A DNA stretch of 35,158 nt. It comes from Candidatus Brevefilum sp. (GTDB lineage Bacteria; Chloroflexota; Anaerolineae; Anaerolineales; Anaerolineaceae). Location of the stretch: NCBI GenBank assembly GCA_007119455.1, contig SKPR01000145.1, positions 1-35,158 of the forward strand. Direction: 5' to 3'. Below the pieces are notes generated by a model, which was not told where the DNA came from, ran no database searches, and saw nothing but the letters and a program-made list of their open reading frames with translations. Positions 15,825-24,078 of the stretch are shown here, one piece after another; the stretch's first letter is position 1; every line of letters begins with the position of its first letter. Both the position numbers and the translations under genes were made by a program.

Positions 15825-16829
15825 CTATGGCAACATATTATCGTAGCTCTGCAAGGCCTTCATGTAATTGGCCCGTTCAAAGGCAGCGGGGTTGTCCACA
15901 TGCTGCTGACTCATGGAGCCACGCATCTGGGTCACCGATTCATATTCATAAGCCGTCATCCAGTTTTCCATTTCGGCCAGGATATCCACGGCTCGATCAA
16001 CCCCATTGGCGACAAATTCTGAAGCGACCTGGGCGACATTGGCACCGGCCATGACCGACTTCACCAGATCTACCCCGGTGTGCACGCCGGTGGTCAGCGC
16101 CAGGTCGGCATCAATGCGGCCATGAAGGAGCGCCATCCACCGCAGGGGTAATAACAGCTCGGCTGATGTGGAAAGGTTCAGGGTTGGGTCAACTTCCATA
16201 TTTTCGATATCAATATCCGGCTGAATGAAGCGGTTGAACAGCACCAGGCCATCGGCCCCTGCTTCGATCAACAGGTTGATGAGGTTAGGCAGGGCGGTGA
16301 AGAACGGGCTCAATTTAACCGAAACAGGGATGTTGACATTGTCACACACAGCTTTGACCAGTTCGAAGTAATTATCCTCCAGCTGGCAGGCTTCGATATC
16401 CGGGTTGATGGGGATGTAGTAAGTGTTTAACTCCAGGGCATCCGCACCGGCCTGTTCCATCTTTTTGGCGTATTCGATCCACCCGGTATTGGAGACGCCG
16501 TTCAGACTGCTAATCACGGGGATATCAACGGCTTCTTTGTTCTTCCGAATCCGCTCCAGGTATTCATCCGGCCCGACGTTGTATTGTTCCAGATTGGGGA
16601 AGTAATCCAATGATTCAGCAAATCGTTCTGTGCCGCGTTCCATGTAGTAGTTGAAAGCCAGGCTGTCGTGGGTGATCTGTTCCTCGAACAGGGAATACAT
16701 CACAACGCCACTGATGCCCATATCCTCCATTTTTTTGACCATTTCCGCCTTTTTAGATAAGGCTGAGGCTGCGGACATCAGGGGGTTTTTGAGTTCCAGT
16801 CCCAGGTAAGTGGTTTTTAAATCTGTCAT
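15825..16829 (-). CDS. Dihydroorotate dehydrogenase-like flavoprotein
   Basis: Two adjacent ATGs are possible (16832 and 16829). The second is chosen because GGAGG would be too close to the first. The 334-residue product is a TIM-barrel FMN protein of the DHOD-like group that is distinct from pyrimidine-pathway PyrD: LGLELKNPLMSAASALS at the N-terminus, PVISSLNGVSNTGWIEYA, ADALELNTYYIPINPD, IPVSVKLSPFF, GADGLVLFNRF and LTTGVHTGVDLVKSVMAGANVAQVAS (phosphate-binding end). It follows nifJ by about 120 bases with a terminator-like hairpin between. No pyr gene is nearby, so a redox role linked to PFOR is more likely than pyrimidine synthesis. Confidence 0.88.
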   Translation of the reverse strand: MTDLKTTYLGLELKNPLMSAASALSKKAEMVKKMEDMGISGVVMYSLFEEQITHDSLAFNYYMERGTERFAESLDYFPNLEQYNVGPDEYLERIRKNKEAVDIPVISSLNGVSNTGWIEYAKKMEQAGADALELNTYYIPINPDIEACQLEDNYFELVKAVCDNVNIPVSVKLSPFFTALPNLINLLIEAGADGLVLFNRFIQPDIDIENMEVDPTLNLSTSAELLLPLRWMALLHGRIDADLALTTGVHTGVDLVKSVMAGANVAQVASEFVANGVDRAVDILAEMENWMTAYEYESVTQMRGSMSQQHVDNPAAFERANYMKALQSYDNMLP

Positions 16830-16874
16830 CATTCCTCCATTGATTATTTTCGTAATTTTTGATTCAAGCTGATC

Positions 16875-16915
16875 GATAAAAACAAATGGTGATGAACGGG
16901 TCGTCCATCACCATT
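16875..16915 (-). terminator. Intrinsic terminator after nifJ
   Basis: AATGGTGATG (16885-16894) pairs with CATCACCATT (16906-16915), a 10-bp stem with an 11-base loop. On the minus strand it is followed by TTTGTTTTTAT. It lies 33 bases after the nifJ stop and before the DHOD-like gene, so that gene may be expressed by read-through. Confidence 0.65.
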
Positions 16916-16948
16916 AAGTATACTGATCAAGGTTTGTTGACTCAAAAC

Positions 16949-19900
16949 CTAGGATTTCGGCTCAGGTTTTGTGTAGTGCATATCGGCCATTTGCTGGTAC
17001 AAACTCCAGCGGCTCTTGGCATCCTGCTTGGCTTTGGCCATCAACCTTTCTGCCCGTTCTTCGTTACTCTGCAAGAGCATACGGTAGCGGGTCTCGTTGT
17101 AGGCATACTCTTCAACCGACACGGTGGGGTCCTTGGAGTCAATTGAGAGCGGGTTTTCGCCCTGATCGGCCAGTTCGGGATTGTAACGGTAGATGGGCCA
17201 TACGCCAGATTTCACCGCCAAATCCTGTTGTTTGAGGCCGTACCGCATATTGATACCATGGGCGATACAGTGTGTGTAAGCAATGATCACCGATGGGCCA
17301 TCATAGGCTTCAGCTTCACGGAAGGCCTGCAGGGTCTGCCGGTCATTGGCGCCCATCGCCACCCGGGCCACATAGACGTAGCCATAAGACATGGCCATCA
17401 TGCCCAGGTCTTTCTTGGGCTGGTCTTTACCATTGGCAGCAAATTTCGCCACGGCAGCCCTGGGGGTCGCCTTGGAGGATTGGCCGCCGGTGTTGGAGTA
17501 AACCTCGGTGTCGAGCACCAGCACATTGACATTGCGACCGGAAGCCAGCACATGGTCGAGGCCGCCATAGCCGATATCATACGCCCAGCCATCACCACCG
17601 ATGATCCATACGCTCTTGCGGACCAGGTAGTCGGCGATTGAAAGCAGGTTGCGGGTAGCGGGTGTATCCAGCTCTTTGAGTTTGTCTTTGAGTTGGTCTA
17701 CACGCTCTCGTTGGGCTTCCAGTTCCTCATCGGTCTTTTGACTGGCATTCAAAATCGATTCAGCCAAATCTTCTCCGACATCATCCGCCAGTTTTTTAAG
17801 CAATTCGTTGGCAAATTCAACAAACTTATCGATGGTCAGGCGGAAGCCAAGGCCGAATTCGGCGTTATCTTCAAACAGCGAGTTGGACCAGGCCGGGCCG
17901 CGCCCTTGTGCGTTGACAGAATAAGGCGTGGTGGGCAGGTTCCCGCCGTAGATGGATGAACAGCCGGTGGCATTGGCGATAACCATACGGTCGCCAAAGA
18001 GCTGTGTGGCCAGTTTGATGTAGGGGGTCTCGCCACAGCCAGCGCAGGCACCGGAGAATTCAAACAGGGGTTCCAGCAGCTGTGAATTTTTAACCGTGTG
18101 GGCTGAGAAGCTCTTGCGGTCAGGGTTCGGCAGATTCTTGAAGAAGTCCCAATTTTCTGCTTCCTGTTCCCTCAATGGGGGTTGCTGCTCCATATTGATA
18201 GCCTTATGGCTGGGGTTCTGTTTGTCCTTGGCCGGGCAGGCTTCGACACACATGCCGCAGCCGGTGCAGTCTTCAGGGGCCACCTGGACGGTAAAGGCCC
18301 AACCATCACGAAATTCACGGAATTTGGCGTCGATGTGTTTGAAAGTTTCAGGTGCTTTGTCAAGGTGTGATTCTTCGTAAACCTTGGTGCGGATGGTGGC
18401 ATGCGGGCAGACATATGCGCATTTACCGCATTGGATACAGATGTCCGGGTCCCAAACCGGAATTTCCAGGGCCACATTGCGCTTCTCCCATTGGGTTGTT
18501 GCGGTTGGGAAAGAGCCATCCACCGGCATCTCACTCACACGCACATCGTCGCCGCGGCGGTCAATGATCTTGCCCAGGACCTCACGGACGTATTCAGGGG
18601 CTGCTTGGGGAACCGGGGGCTGCATGGCGATCTCGCTGGTAACTTCATCCGGCACTTCCACCTGGAACAGGTTTTCAAGGGCTTTGTCCACAGCTTTGAA
18701 GTTTTGCTCCACAACGGCATCACCACGTTTACCATAGGTCTTTTCAATGGATTTTTTGATCTCTTCGATCGCCTGATCCTTGGGAAGAATGCCGCTGATG
18801 GTAAAGAAACAGGTCTGCATGATCGTGTTGATCCGCTGACCCATATCGGTGTCGCGAGCAACTTCGTAAGCATCAATGCAGTAGAAATCCAGATCTTTTT
18901 CAATCAGGACTTCCTGAACTCTGGCAGGGAGGTTGTCCCACACTTCATCCGGTCCGTAGATGCTGTTGAGCAGGAAAATGCCGCCAGGTCGGGCAAACTT
19001 GAGCATATCAAATTTCTCAAGGAAGCTGAACTGATGGCAGGCCAGGAAGTTGGCTTCATTTTCTGCAATCAGATAGGGTGCCCGGATCGGTTCAGGCCCA
19101 AAACGCAGGTGCGAAACAGTGACCGCACCGGATTTCTTTGAGTCGTATTGGAAGTAACCCTGGGCGTAGTTTTCTGTTTCCTCACCAATGATCTTGATCG
19201 AGTTTTTATTGGCGCTGACGGTTCCATCGGCACCGAGGCCGTAGAACATGGCCTGGATCACGTCGTTGCCAAGGATCTCAAAAGATGGGTCCCAATCGAG
19301 ATTGGTATGGGAGACATCATCGAAAATACCCACAGTGAAGTGGTTCTTGGGGGTGTCTTTGTCCATTTCGTCGTAAACACCCTTAACCATAGCCGGTGTG
19401 AACTCTTTGGACGAAAGGCCAAAGCGTCCGCCGATCACCTTTGGCATGGATTCAAAGGGGGCAATTCCCAATTCAAGGCCTTCCTTGACGGCAGTGACCA
19501 CATCCAGGTAGAGGGGTTCACCGCTGGCACCCGGTTCTTTGGTGCGGTCGAGTACGGCAATGATCTTGACGGTAGCGGGGAGGGCTTCCATCAGATGGCT
19601 GACGGAGAAGGGGCGATAGAGCCTGACCGCGATCACACCGACTTTTTCACCATCATCGGCCAGTGCTCTGGCGGTTTCTTCAGCGGTTTCAACGCCTGAG
19701 GCCATCAAGACGATCACTTTCTCAGCGTCCGGTGCGCCCACATAATCAAAGAGATGGTACGATCGGCCAACCTGTTCGGCAAACTGATCCATCACTTCCT
19801 GGACAATTTCAGGTGTCCTGGCATAGAAGGGATTGACCGTCTCACGACCCTGGAAGAAAACATCCGGGTTCTGGGCGGTACCGCGCACAACCGGGTGATC

Positions 19901-20530
19901 CGGAGACAGGGCCCGGGAACGGTGTTGGGCAACCAGATCATCATCGATCAGGGCCGCTAAATCGTCTTCATCCAATCGCTCAATTTTGGCGATCTCATGT
20001 GAGTTGCGGAAGCCATCAAAAAAGTGCAGGAAAGGAACACGTGACCTCAGGGATGCGGCCTGCGCAATCAGGGTCATATCCTGGGACTGCTGCACGGAAT
20101 CGCTGGCCAGCAGCGCAAATCCGGTGGTCCTGGCCGCATTAATATCGGAGTGATCTCCGAAAATCGATAAGGCCTGGGCCGCGACTGAACGTGCGCTGAC
20201 ATTAAACACGGTGGGTGACAGTTCACCCGCAATTTTGTACATATTGGGGATCATCAAGAGCAGACCCTGAGAAGCCGTGAAGGTGGTGGTTAAACCACCG
20301 GTCTGAAGCGCACCATGAACGGCGCCAGCAGCACCGCCTTCAGCCTGCATTTCAATGACATCCGGAACTGTACCCCAAATATTGGGGATGCCTTCAGCGG
20401 CCCATTCATCGGCGAATTCGCCCATCGGCGACGAGGGTGTGATCGGGTAAATCGCAATGATCTCGTTCAACCGGTAGGACACCCAGGCAGTTGCCTCATT
20501 GGCATCCGTCATTACCATTTCACGTTTCAT
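16949..20530 (-). CDS. nifJ: Pyruvate:ferredoxin (flavodoxin) oxidoreductase, single-chain
   Basis: The ATG at 20530 follows AAAGGAGTATTGTTC; 1193 residues is the usual length of homodimeric PFOR. It oxidises pyruvate to acetyl-CoA and CO2 with ferredoxin as electron acceptor. Domains in order: pyrimidine-binding domain with YPITPSSPMGE (about 28-38) and TASQGLLLMIPNMYK; domain II/III; a gamma domain with GLGADGTVSANKNSIKII (about 431-448); two [4Fe-4S] motifs, CIQCGKCAYVC (C698-C708) and CTGCGMCVEAC (C755-C765); and the TPP domain with CAGCGETPY (C829, C832), GDGWAYDIGYGGLDH (about 979-993) and the final cluster ligand near C1088. All catalytic Cys are present, so it should be functional. 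Confidence 0.97.
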   Translation of the reverse strand: MKREMVMTDANEATAWVSYRLNEIIAIYPITPSSPMGEFADEWAAEGIPNIWGTVPDVIEMQAEGGAAGAVHGALQTGGLTTTFTASQGLLLMIPNMYKIAGELSPTVFNVSARSVAAQALSIFGDHSDINAARTTGFALLASDSVQQSQDMTLIAQAASLRSRVPFLHFFDGFRNSHEIAKIERLDEDDLAALIDDDLVAQHRSRALSPDHPVVRGTAQNPDVFFQGRETVNPFYARTPEIVQEVMDQFAEQVGRSYHLFDYVGAPDAEKVIVLMASGVETAEETARALADDGEKVGVIAVRLYRPFSVSHLMEALPATVKIIAVLDRTKEPGASGEPLYLDVVTAVKEGLELGIAPFESMPKVIGGRFGLSSKEFTPAMVKGVYDEMDKDTPKNHFTVGIFDDVSHTNLDWDPSFEILGNDVIQAMFYGLGADGTVSANKNSIKIIGEETENYAQGYFQYDSKKSGAVTVSHLRFGPEPIRAPYLIAENEANFLACHQFSFLEKFDMLKFARPGGIFLLNSIYGPDEVWDNLPARVQEVLIEKDLDFYCIDAYEVARDTDMGQRINTIMQTCFFTISGILPKDQAIEEIKKSIEKTYGKRGDAVVEQNFKAVDKALENLFQVEVPDEVTSEIAMQPPVPQAAPEYVREVLGKIIDRRGDDVRVSEMPVDGSFPTATTQWEKRNVALEIPVWDPDICIQCGKCAYVCPHATIRTKVYEESHLDKAPETFKHIDAKFREFRDGWAFTVQVAPEDCTGCGMCVEACPAKDKQNPSHKAINMEQQPPLREQEAENWDFFKNLPNPDRKSFSAHTVKNSQLLEPLFEFSGACAGCGETPYIKLATQLFGDRMVIANATGCSSIYGGNLPTTPYSVNAQGRGPAWSNSLFEDNAEFGLGFRLTIDKFVEFANELLKKLADDVGEDLAESILNASQKTDEELEAQRERVDQLKDKLKELDTPATRNLLSIADYLVRKSVWIIGGDGWAYDIGYGGLDHVLASGRNVNVLVLDTEVYSNTGGQSSKATPRAAVAKFAANGKDQPKKDLGMMAMSYGYVYVARVAMGANDRQTLQAFREAEAYDGPSVIIAYTHCIAHGINMRYGLKQQDLAVKSGVWPIYRYNPELADQGENPLSIDSKDPTVSVEEYAYNETRYRMLLQSNEERAERLMAKAKQDAKSRWSLYQQMADMHYTKPEPKS

Positions 20531-20581
20531 GAACAATACTCCTTTTATTGGTATTTACTTTTTAATCGTTCTACGAACGGG

Positions 20582-20640
20582 ATTTTCCAGTGTTTGATGT
20601 AATCGTAGACAGAAAAGGTTCATCTCTGGAATTTTCCAGT
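20582..20640. promoter_or_regulatory. Repeated ATTTTCCAGT boxes upstream of nifJ
   Basis: ATTTTCCAGT occurs at 20582-20591 and again at 20631-20640, 49 bases apart in the same orientation. The second is part of an inverted repeat CTGGAATTTTCCAG (20626-20639, 6-bp arms). A minus-strand TATACT lies at 20646-20651. The arrangement suggests operator sites in the nifJ leader; the regulator is unknown. Confidence 0.4.
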
Positions 20641-20782
20641 CGTTAAGTATAACCTGATTCAAACGATCTTATATGTTATATTTTTCACATTCGGGAATGT
20701 AACCTGTCATAATCCCAGCGGTGTTCATTTTGTCGGTCCAGCCCCACTTTGATTGTACCCAAGTGCTATTGTGAAAGAAAAC

Positions 20783-21319
20783 TCAATCTGTATTTTTTAA
20801 TAAAGGTTGTGCCAGTAAGAGGGTGGCCAGTGTTTTACCATCCTGGAAATCACCATCCAGAGCCATTTTATAGACCTTATCCACCGGGATGGCAGTCACT
20901 TCAATAAATTCGTCTTCGTCCGCGTCGAGAGGTGCCTGATACAGCCCGGTTGCCAGGAAAACAGACATGTATTCATCCGTATAACCCGGCGCCAGATAAA
21001 AACCGCCCAGGGACGTCATCTCACGGGCTGCCATGCCAATTTCTTCACGCAGTTCACGCCGAGCGCAAGCCAGTGGGGATTCGCCCGGGTCCAAAACCCC
21101 GGCTGGCAGTTCGAGCAGCACGCCATCTGCGCCAATCCGGTGCTGGGTGACAAAGTAAACCCGGTTTTCCGAATCCACCGGTAAGACCGTGACCGAGTCA
21201 CCATGCTCAACCAGGTCGTAATCCCGTTCCCGACCATCTGGCAAACGGACATGGACTTTAGCTACATCAAAGGCGTGGCCTTCATAGTGTTTCGTGCGGT
21301 TCAGTTCTTTGAATTTCAT
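20783..21319 (-). CDS. NUDIX hydrolase, ADP-ribose pyrophosphatase-like
   Basis: A 178-residue protein with a complete Nudix box at 74-96: G-x5-E-x7-RELREEIGM, containing all metal-binding Glu residues. The N-terminal strand region (VHVRLPDGRERDYDLVEHGDSVTVLP) and the APGYTDEYMSVFLATGL stretch after the box are typical of the ADP-ribose/NudF subgroup, which hydrolyses ADP-ribose and other nucleoside diphosphate derivatives to AMP. The ATG at 21319 has AAGGGCCCA upstream. It stands between nifJ and the LysM lipoprotein on the same strand, but a terminator upstream of it (21435-21477) indicates separate transcription. Confidence 0.9.
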   Translation of the reverse strand: MKFKELNRTKHYEGHAFDVAKVHVRLPDGRERDYDLVEHGDSVTVLPVDSENRVYFVTQHRIGADGVLLELPAGVLDPGESPLACARRELREEIGMAAREMTSLGGFYLAPGYTDEYMSVFLATGLYQAPLDADEDEFIEVTAIPVDKVYKMALDGDFQDGKTLATLLLAQPLLKNTD

Positions 21320-21440
21320 TGGGCCCTTATCATTTATCCATTAGTTGTAACAGCATAGGAAGTTCTGCTTCTGAAGGCTTGTGCCGTATCTTCCCTTTCA
21401 TGCTGAGTAGTTACCCTCATTTTATAGTATTAGAAAGACT

Positions 21441-21477
21441 AAAAAAGCTGTGCTTTGAACGCAATTCAAAGCACAGC
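21441..21477 (-). terminator. Strong intrinsic terminator after the LysM lipoprotein
   Basis: A perfect 13-bp stem, GCTGTGCTTTGAA (21447-21459) with TTCAAAGCACAGC (21465-21477) and a 5-base loop, is followed on the minus strand by TTTTTT. Confidence 0.9.
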
Positions 21478-21513
21478 ACAGTGGGTTCCTCAATCGGGAA
21501 TCAGCACAAAGGA

Positions 21514-22143
21514 TCAGGGAATATCCAACGTCTGTCCGGGAGAAAGGGTATAAGGCTCTTGCAAGTTGTTGACAGCGATGATCGCTTCCGGTGAGACATC
21601 GCCATAAAAACAGGCAATCGAGTAAATGGTTTCACCTGCGGCAACGGTATGGGTGGTGGGGTGCGGATTGCGAACCCGGCCTGCCCCTTCCCAGGTGCCG
21701 GTCTGGGGGATCTGGATGGTTGTACCCGGGCTGAGCAGATCATTCGGGCCCAGGTTATTGAGGCTGAGAAGATCCTGCGGGTTCAGGTTAAACCGCCTGG
21801 CAATACAATAGGGGAATTCACCCTCACGCAAGGTGTATTCCGCTGGGCGGGTAACGGTGGGGACGAAAACTGTAGGTTGCGGTACAGGTGTGTCCGTAGG
21901 TACAGCAACCGGATCTTCGCCATTAATATCTTCTCCCGGTTCCTGAGGATCGGTTTGGATTTCTTTGGCAATTGCGGTTTGGGTTATGAAGAATTCATTG
22001 GTGTCGTCGTGGATGCGGATGGGTGTGGTCATCGCCTGTGTGTCCGGTGTTTCTGGCGCTTGTGACGCAGGGAGCTTACAACCTGCCAAAAGCAAGGCAA
22101 AGACCACAAAGCTGACCATGACAATTCCAAGTTTTTTAGTCAT
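21514..22143 (-). CDS. Lipoprotein with two LysM domains
   Basis: A 209-residue protein starting behind AAGGAGATGCGCCG. The type II signal peptide ends in a lipobox LLAGC (Cys22). A Thr/Pro/Asp-rich spacer (about 25-100) leads to two LysM modules at about 102-146 (YTLREGEFPYCIARRFNL...TIQIP) and 164-209 (HTVAAGETIYSIACFYGD...TLDIP). LysM domains bind N-acetylglucosamine polymers, so the protein probably sits in the membrane and contacts cell-wall or exported glycans. No catalytic domain is present. The linker style resembles the NBR1-Ig lipoprotein at 395-1552. A perfect 18-bp palindrome lies upstream of the start. Confidence 0.92.
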   Translation of the reverse strand: MTKKLGIVMVSFVVFALLLAGCKLPASQAPETPDTQAMTTPIRIHDDTNEFFITQTAIAKEIQTDPQEPGEDINGEDPVAVPTDTPVPQPTVFVPTVTRPAEYTLREGEFPYCIARRFNLNPQDLLSLNNLGPNDLLSPGTTIQIPQTGTWEGAGRVRNPHPTTHTVAAGETIYSIACFYGDVSPEAIIAVNNLQEPYTLSPGQTLDIP

Positions 22144-22714
22144 CGGCGCATCTCCTTCTCAGGTCATATTTGTTTGATAAGATAATAATTATCTGAATAT
22201 GTTGTTAACAACATAGTAGCATAATACCCATTAAGCGTCAAGTTGCCCGGTGGACTTGGCGGGTCTGGTGCAACAGCTTTCTTAATAGCCTGAATAAATA
22301 ACCACGCTTTGAGACCATCCAATTCCGCCATTGGACAATATCATCCCAACCCAAGTTTCAGGCATTAGCTAAGCCCGGCCATTAACGCCCTGACATCAAT
22401 CCGCTTAACGGGTTAAAGGTGACGGGCTTTATTAAGAAAAGTAGCAGCTTTCACACCTGGTTGGAATCCAAGTTAATTGAGCTATCGAATAATGGGTTGA
22501 AATGCCAGGTTCTCGGTTGCCTATACAAGACTTGGTTTAAAAGACCCTGATGGGGTAATATCGGGTCACAAAATAATAAATTTAACAAGTTCGTCTATTT
22601 ACGAAACGAATTTACGTCTGGATGGAAAGGTTTCCATCAACACCCACATCGGACACTGTGTTAATGTAAGTCTTACCATCCGGGATTAAAATGAAGGCGA
22701 AAGGAAACAAAGAA
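22144..22714. other. Long intergenic region with three inverted repeats
   Basis: About 570 bases between divergent genes. It holds GATAATAATTATC (22181-22193), the 18-bp palindrome at 22198-22215 and a hairpin at 22621-22638 (GATGGAAA/TTTCCATC, 2-base loop). A weak TTGAAA (22497-22502) and TATACA (22522-22527), 19 bases apart, could serve the protease gene. I see no tRNA or protein gene. Confidence 0.5.
22198..22215. promoter_or_regulatory. 18-bp perfect palindrome, candidate operator
   Basis: TATGTTGTT is followed immediately by its reverse complement AACAACATA, centred on GTTAAC. It lies 55-72 bases upstream of the LysM lipoprotein ATG, where a dimeric repressor or activator would be expected to bind. 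Confidence 0.5.
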
Positions 22715-23914
22715 ATGGGTTCACCAAAATCAAAATTATGGATTGTTTTCAGCGTTTTGCTGATCGCGCTGATGGCCTGTTCCATTCCGGGTGCATTTGA
22801 TATCACATCACTTGCAGAAGAAATTGAAGAAGCTGTCGAAGTGGCTATTCCCCAGGACACAGACGAAGACGAAGGTCCGCCACAGAACGATATTATCCGC
22901 GATGAGGTCCTTTTACAGGACACCCTGGTGGCATTATATGATCAGGTCAGCCCGGGCGTGGTTTCCATCCAGGTATTTGCGGAAGGTAGTTCCGGGATCG
23001 GATCAGGTTTTGTGATCGACAATGAGGGCCATATCGTGACCAATTATCACGTTGTGCAGATTGCCCAAGAAGTCGAAGTTCACTTTCCAAGCGGCTTGAA
23101 GGTTTTTGGACAGGTGATCGGTGAAGATCTGGATTCTGATCTCGCATTGATCCGGGTTGATGTTAACCCTGAAGAACTCTATCCGATACCCTTGGGTGAC
23201 TCAAACCAGGTACGGGTCGGCCAGACAGTCGTTGCGATCGGAAACCCCTTTGGACTGAGCGGCACCATGACGGTTGGGATCATCTCAGCCCGAGGGCGTA
23301 CGCTTGAATCCATCCGGCAGACCGAGGCAGGGGCTTTCTTCTCGGCAGGAGACCTGCTTCAGACGGATGCCACGATCAACCCCGGAAATTCTGGCGGACC
23401 GCTTTTAAATCTGAATGGTGAGGTGGTGGGAATCAACCGGGCCCTGCAGACCGGGGCAGGCACACAGCTGGGTGCCACATCAAATACCGGGATCGGTTTT
23501 GCTGTTTCATCCAATATCCTGCAGCTTGTATTACCGACATTGAAAGAAGGCGAAACTTACCAGTATCCTTATCTGGGTCTTTCAAGCCTCCCCTCTCTGT
23601 CTCTGGCGCAGGCTGAATTCTTAGGCCTGCCACAGGCTACGGGCGCATACATTGTAGAAATTGTTCCGGACGGGCCTTCTGACCAGGCTGGATTACGCGA
23701 CGGAGATGAACCAACCCAGGTGCCGGGATTGTTTGCCAACGGCGATTTAATCATCCAGGTGGATGATGTTGAAGTACTTGAGTTCAGTGAACTCCTGAGC
23801 TATATGATGCTCAATAAACAACCTGGTGATACGATGGATGTCACTGTCATCCGTGACGGGGAAGAGATGGTGGTCACCGTCACACTGGGTGAACGACCTC
23901 CGACCCGACAATAA
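22715..23914 (+). CDS. HtrA/DegP-like lipoprotein serine protease with PDZ domain
   Basis: The ATG at 22715 follows AAAGGAAACAAAGAA and is preferred to the ATG at 22691, which has no ribosome site. The 399-residue product has a signal peptide with lipobox LMAC (Cys22), an acidic spacer, and a trypsin-like S1C protease domain with the full triad: H112 (VTNYHVV), D142 (DSDLALIRV) and S226 (NPGNSGGPL). A PDZ domain follows (about 270-390; YLGLSSL, GAYIVEIVPDGPSDQAGLRDGD, GDLIIQVDD). It probably degrades or refolds damaged exported proteins while anchored in the membrane. Classical DegP has two PDZ domains; this has one, as in DegS or HtrA-like proteins. Confidence 0.95.
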   Translation: MGSPKSKLWIVFSVLLIALMACSIPGAFDITSLAEEIEEAVEVAIPQDTDEDEGPPQNDIIRDEVLLQDTLVALYDQVSPGVVSIQVFAEGSSGIGSGFVIDNEGHIVTNYHVVQIAQEVEVHFPSGLKVFGQVIGEDLDSDLALIRVDVNPEELYPIPLGDSNQVRVGQTVVAIGNPFGLSGTMTVGIISARGRTLESIRQTEAGAFFSAGDLLQTDATINPGNSGGPLLNLNGEVVGINRALQTGAGTQLGATSNTGIGFAVSSNILQLVLPTLKEGETYQYPYLGLSSLPSLSLAQAEFLGLPQATGAYIVEIVPDGPSDQAGLRDGDEPTQVPGLFANGDLIIQVDDVEVLEFSELLSYMMLNKQPGDTMDVTVIRDGEEMVVTVTLGERPPTRQ

Positions 23915-23927
23915 AATCCAAACTCAC

Positions 23928-23966
23928 AAACCGCTGTGGATCTTGCTGCAGCGGTTTTTTATTTTT
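23928..23966 (+). terminator. Intrinsic terminator after the HtrA-like gene
   Basis: AAACCGCTG (23928-23936) pairs with CAGCGGTTT (23949-23957), followed by TTTATTTTT. It begins 14 bases after the stop codon. Confidence 0.85.
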
Positions 23967-23978
23967 AACACGATGTTT

Positions 23979-24007
23979 TTGAAATAAATCCCGGTTTGCG
24001 ATAAAAT
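23979..24007 (+). promoter_or_regulatory. Candidate sigma70-type promoter of the baeRF gene
   Basis: TTGAAA (23979-23984) and TAAAAT (24002-24007) are separated by exactly 17 bases. The predicted start is near 24014, about 65 bases before the ATG. Confidence 0.55.
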
Positions 24008-24078
24008 TAACCCATAGTTTGTTCGATTCGAGCAAACGCTCACCTTAAAATTCCACAATAAATCAAATGGAGGCAATA

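Noticed and set aside
15825..16829. Calling the DHOD-like gene pyrD
   Set aside because: Sequence pattern matches the DHOD-like group outside pyrimidine synthesis and no pyr genes are present.
18401..19141. A 246-codon plus-strand reading frame opposite nifJ
   Set aside because: It is antisense to the conserved PFOR coding region and has no recognisable motif.
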